Origin: JABDBK01 sp964453575
GTDB taxonomy: Bacteria > Pseudomonadota > Gammaproteobacteria > DSM-16500
Direction of reading: 5' to 3'
Assembly (NCBI GenBank): GCA_964453575.1
Contig: CAYVRW010000112.1
Span: forward strand, 1-6,612
Length of the DNA stretch: 6,612 nt
This document shows, one piece after another, positions 6,097-6,612 of the stretch (positions are counted from its first letter, which is position 1; the number at the start of each line of letters is the position of its first letter). Position numbers and translations under genes: made by a program. The notes under the pieces were generated by a model. It made no database searches, was not told the DNA's origin, and was given only the letters and a program-made list of their open reading frames with translations.

Positions 6097-6166
6097 CATC
6101 ACAAGACAAGAAGCTATCGATCATTTTAAAAATATAAGCCAACTGAGTAAGGAAACCGTATGCTAA
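6090..6166 (+). pseudogene. Displaced relict of the radA 3' end (direct repeat, right copy; attR-like)
   Basis: This stretch aligns with the radA tail but has no radA body upstream. It reads VQSSQ, is then shifted by an extra caaga (6107-6111, a tandem copy of 6102-6106), and resumes in the radA frame as EAIDHFKNISQLSKETVC and TAA (6164-6166). Compared with radA, differences in the resumed part are three synonymous codons plus V-to-I, S-to-N and M-to-L, the pattern expected of a tail that evolved as coding sequence. Its stop overlaps the DUF2147 start codon (ATGCTAA, 6160-6166), which suggests that this is the original radA ending. Confidence 0.82.
6149..6154 (+). promoter_or_regulatory. DUF2147 gene ribosome binding site within the radA relict
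   Basis: AAGGAA lies five bases before the ATG at 6160 and is part of the relict codons for Lys-Glu. The same bases remain in the intact radA tail (4578-4583), where they no longer precede a gene on that strand. This explains why the relict has been kept: it carries the translation signal of the downstream gene. Confidence 0.75.
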
Positions 6167-6600
6167 AACACATGTTATTCATCATCCTGATTTTCTTAAC
6201 CACGACAATCTATGCAAACAATCAAAGCTCTCCCATCGGGGAATGGATCACCATCAGCGATAAAACGCATGATAAATCAGGTTTGGTCGAAATTTATGAT
6301 AACAACGGTAAATTAAATGGGCGAATTGTTAAAGTATTTCCAGGCAAAGATAGACATCCCAACGATTTATGCAAATTATGTCCGAATGATTTAAAAGATA
6401 AACCCATTCAAGGTTTAGAGTTTTTGTGGGATTTCGTGCAAAAAGATCAAGACCATTGGACAAACGGCCAGCTACTCGATCCCAAAAATGGAAAAATTTA
6501 CAGAGGTTCTATTAAATTAGTCGATGGTGGTAAAAAATTAGAATTACGCGGCTATTGGGGTATATTTTCACGTTCGCAAACGTGGATACGGGCTGAATAG
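6160..6600 (+). CDS. Secreted DUF2147 family protein
   Basis: This is a 146-residue protein with a Sec signal peptide (MLKHMLFIILIFLTTTIYA, cleavage after A19), so the mature product of about 127 residues is periplasmic or surface-located. The mature part shows the DUF2147 pattern: GEWITISD (27-34), GKLNGRIVKV (50-59), the pair C71-x-x-C74 after a DRHPND segment, a G-x-x-LDPKNGKIYRG stretch (103-116), and the ending RGYWGIFSRSQTWIR (130-144). The family is a small lipocalin-like beta barrel. Its biochemical role is not established, although some members have been linked to envelope or metabolite binding. The ATG at 6160 is chosen for AAGGAA five bases upstream and its fit to the signal peptide; M5 is a weaker alternative. 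It probably once followed radA directly in the garR-like/radA operon and is now separated from it. Confidence 0.9.
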   Translation: MLKHMLFIILIFLTTTIYANNQSSPIGEWITISDKTHDKSGLVEIYDNNGKLNGRIVKVFPGKDRHPNDLCKLCPNDLKDKPIQGLEFLWDFVQKDQDHWTNGQLLDPKNGKIYRGSIKLVDGGKKLELRGYWGIFSRSQTWIRAE

Positions 6601-6612
6601 TTTATTTAGAAT

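Noticed and set aside
1..6612. CRISPR array, tRNA or rRNA genes
   Set aside because: No regularly spaced repeats and no tRNA- or rRNA-like sequences were seen; the only sizeable direct repeat is the radA tail pair.

Overview
The window looks like chromosomal DNA of an AT-rich gammaproteobacterium. RadA, PotC/PotD, a 17 kDa-antigen-type lipoprotein and a DUF2147 protein are all of the kind found there. An intracellular Legionellales-like host (Legionella/Coxiella/Rickettsiella relatives) is plausible, but this is inference from composition and gene content; no rRNA or tRNA is present to fix it.

Layout. Positions 1-149 are the 3' end of potC (polyamine ABC permease). It overlaps potD (146-1180, periplasmic spermidine/putrescine-binding protein) by ATGA, so the window opens at the end of a potABCD-type operon. 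potD runs tail to tail into a GNAT acetyltransferase gene on the minus strand (1177-1623), and their stop codons share four bases. A 119-bp divergent promoter region separates that gene from a lipoprotein of the 17 kDa surface antigen/glycine-zipper family (1743-2201). A 13-bp palindrome, probably a terminator, follows. Then comes a tightly coupled pair: a 3-hydroxyisobutyrate-dehydrogenase-family reductase (2342-3205, garR-like) and radA (3207-4592, branch-migration helicase/recombination protein). A phospholipase-D-superfamily gene lies on the opposite strand (4598-5953), and a secreted DUF2147 protein (6160-6600) closes the window.

The main discovery is at the radA end. The last 64 bp of radA (4524-4587) recur in the same orientation just upstream of the DUF2147 gene (6090-6158), at 54/64 identical positions plus one 5-bp gap. 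Many of the differences are synonymous or conservative when read in the radA frame. The second copy ends in a radA-type stop codon that overlaps the DUF2147 start (ATGCTAA). The simplest reading is that radA and the DUF2147 gene were once adjacent and overlapping. About 1.5 kb carrying the PLD gene then inserted at the radA 3' end and supplied a replacement radA tail, leaving the original tail stranded downstream. This is how integrative elements behave at the 3' ends of genes such as icd. The inserted DNA is visibly poorer in G+C than radA. It carries a near-consensus promoter for the PLD gene with a perfect palindrome in its spacer, and it ends at a 10-bp inverted repeat. No integrase is visible, so the segment would be a non-autonomous or decayed element, or a product of homologous exchange.
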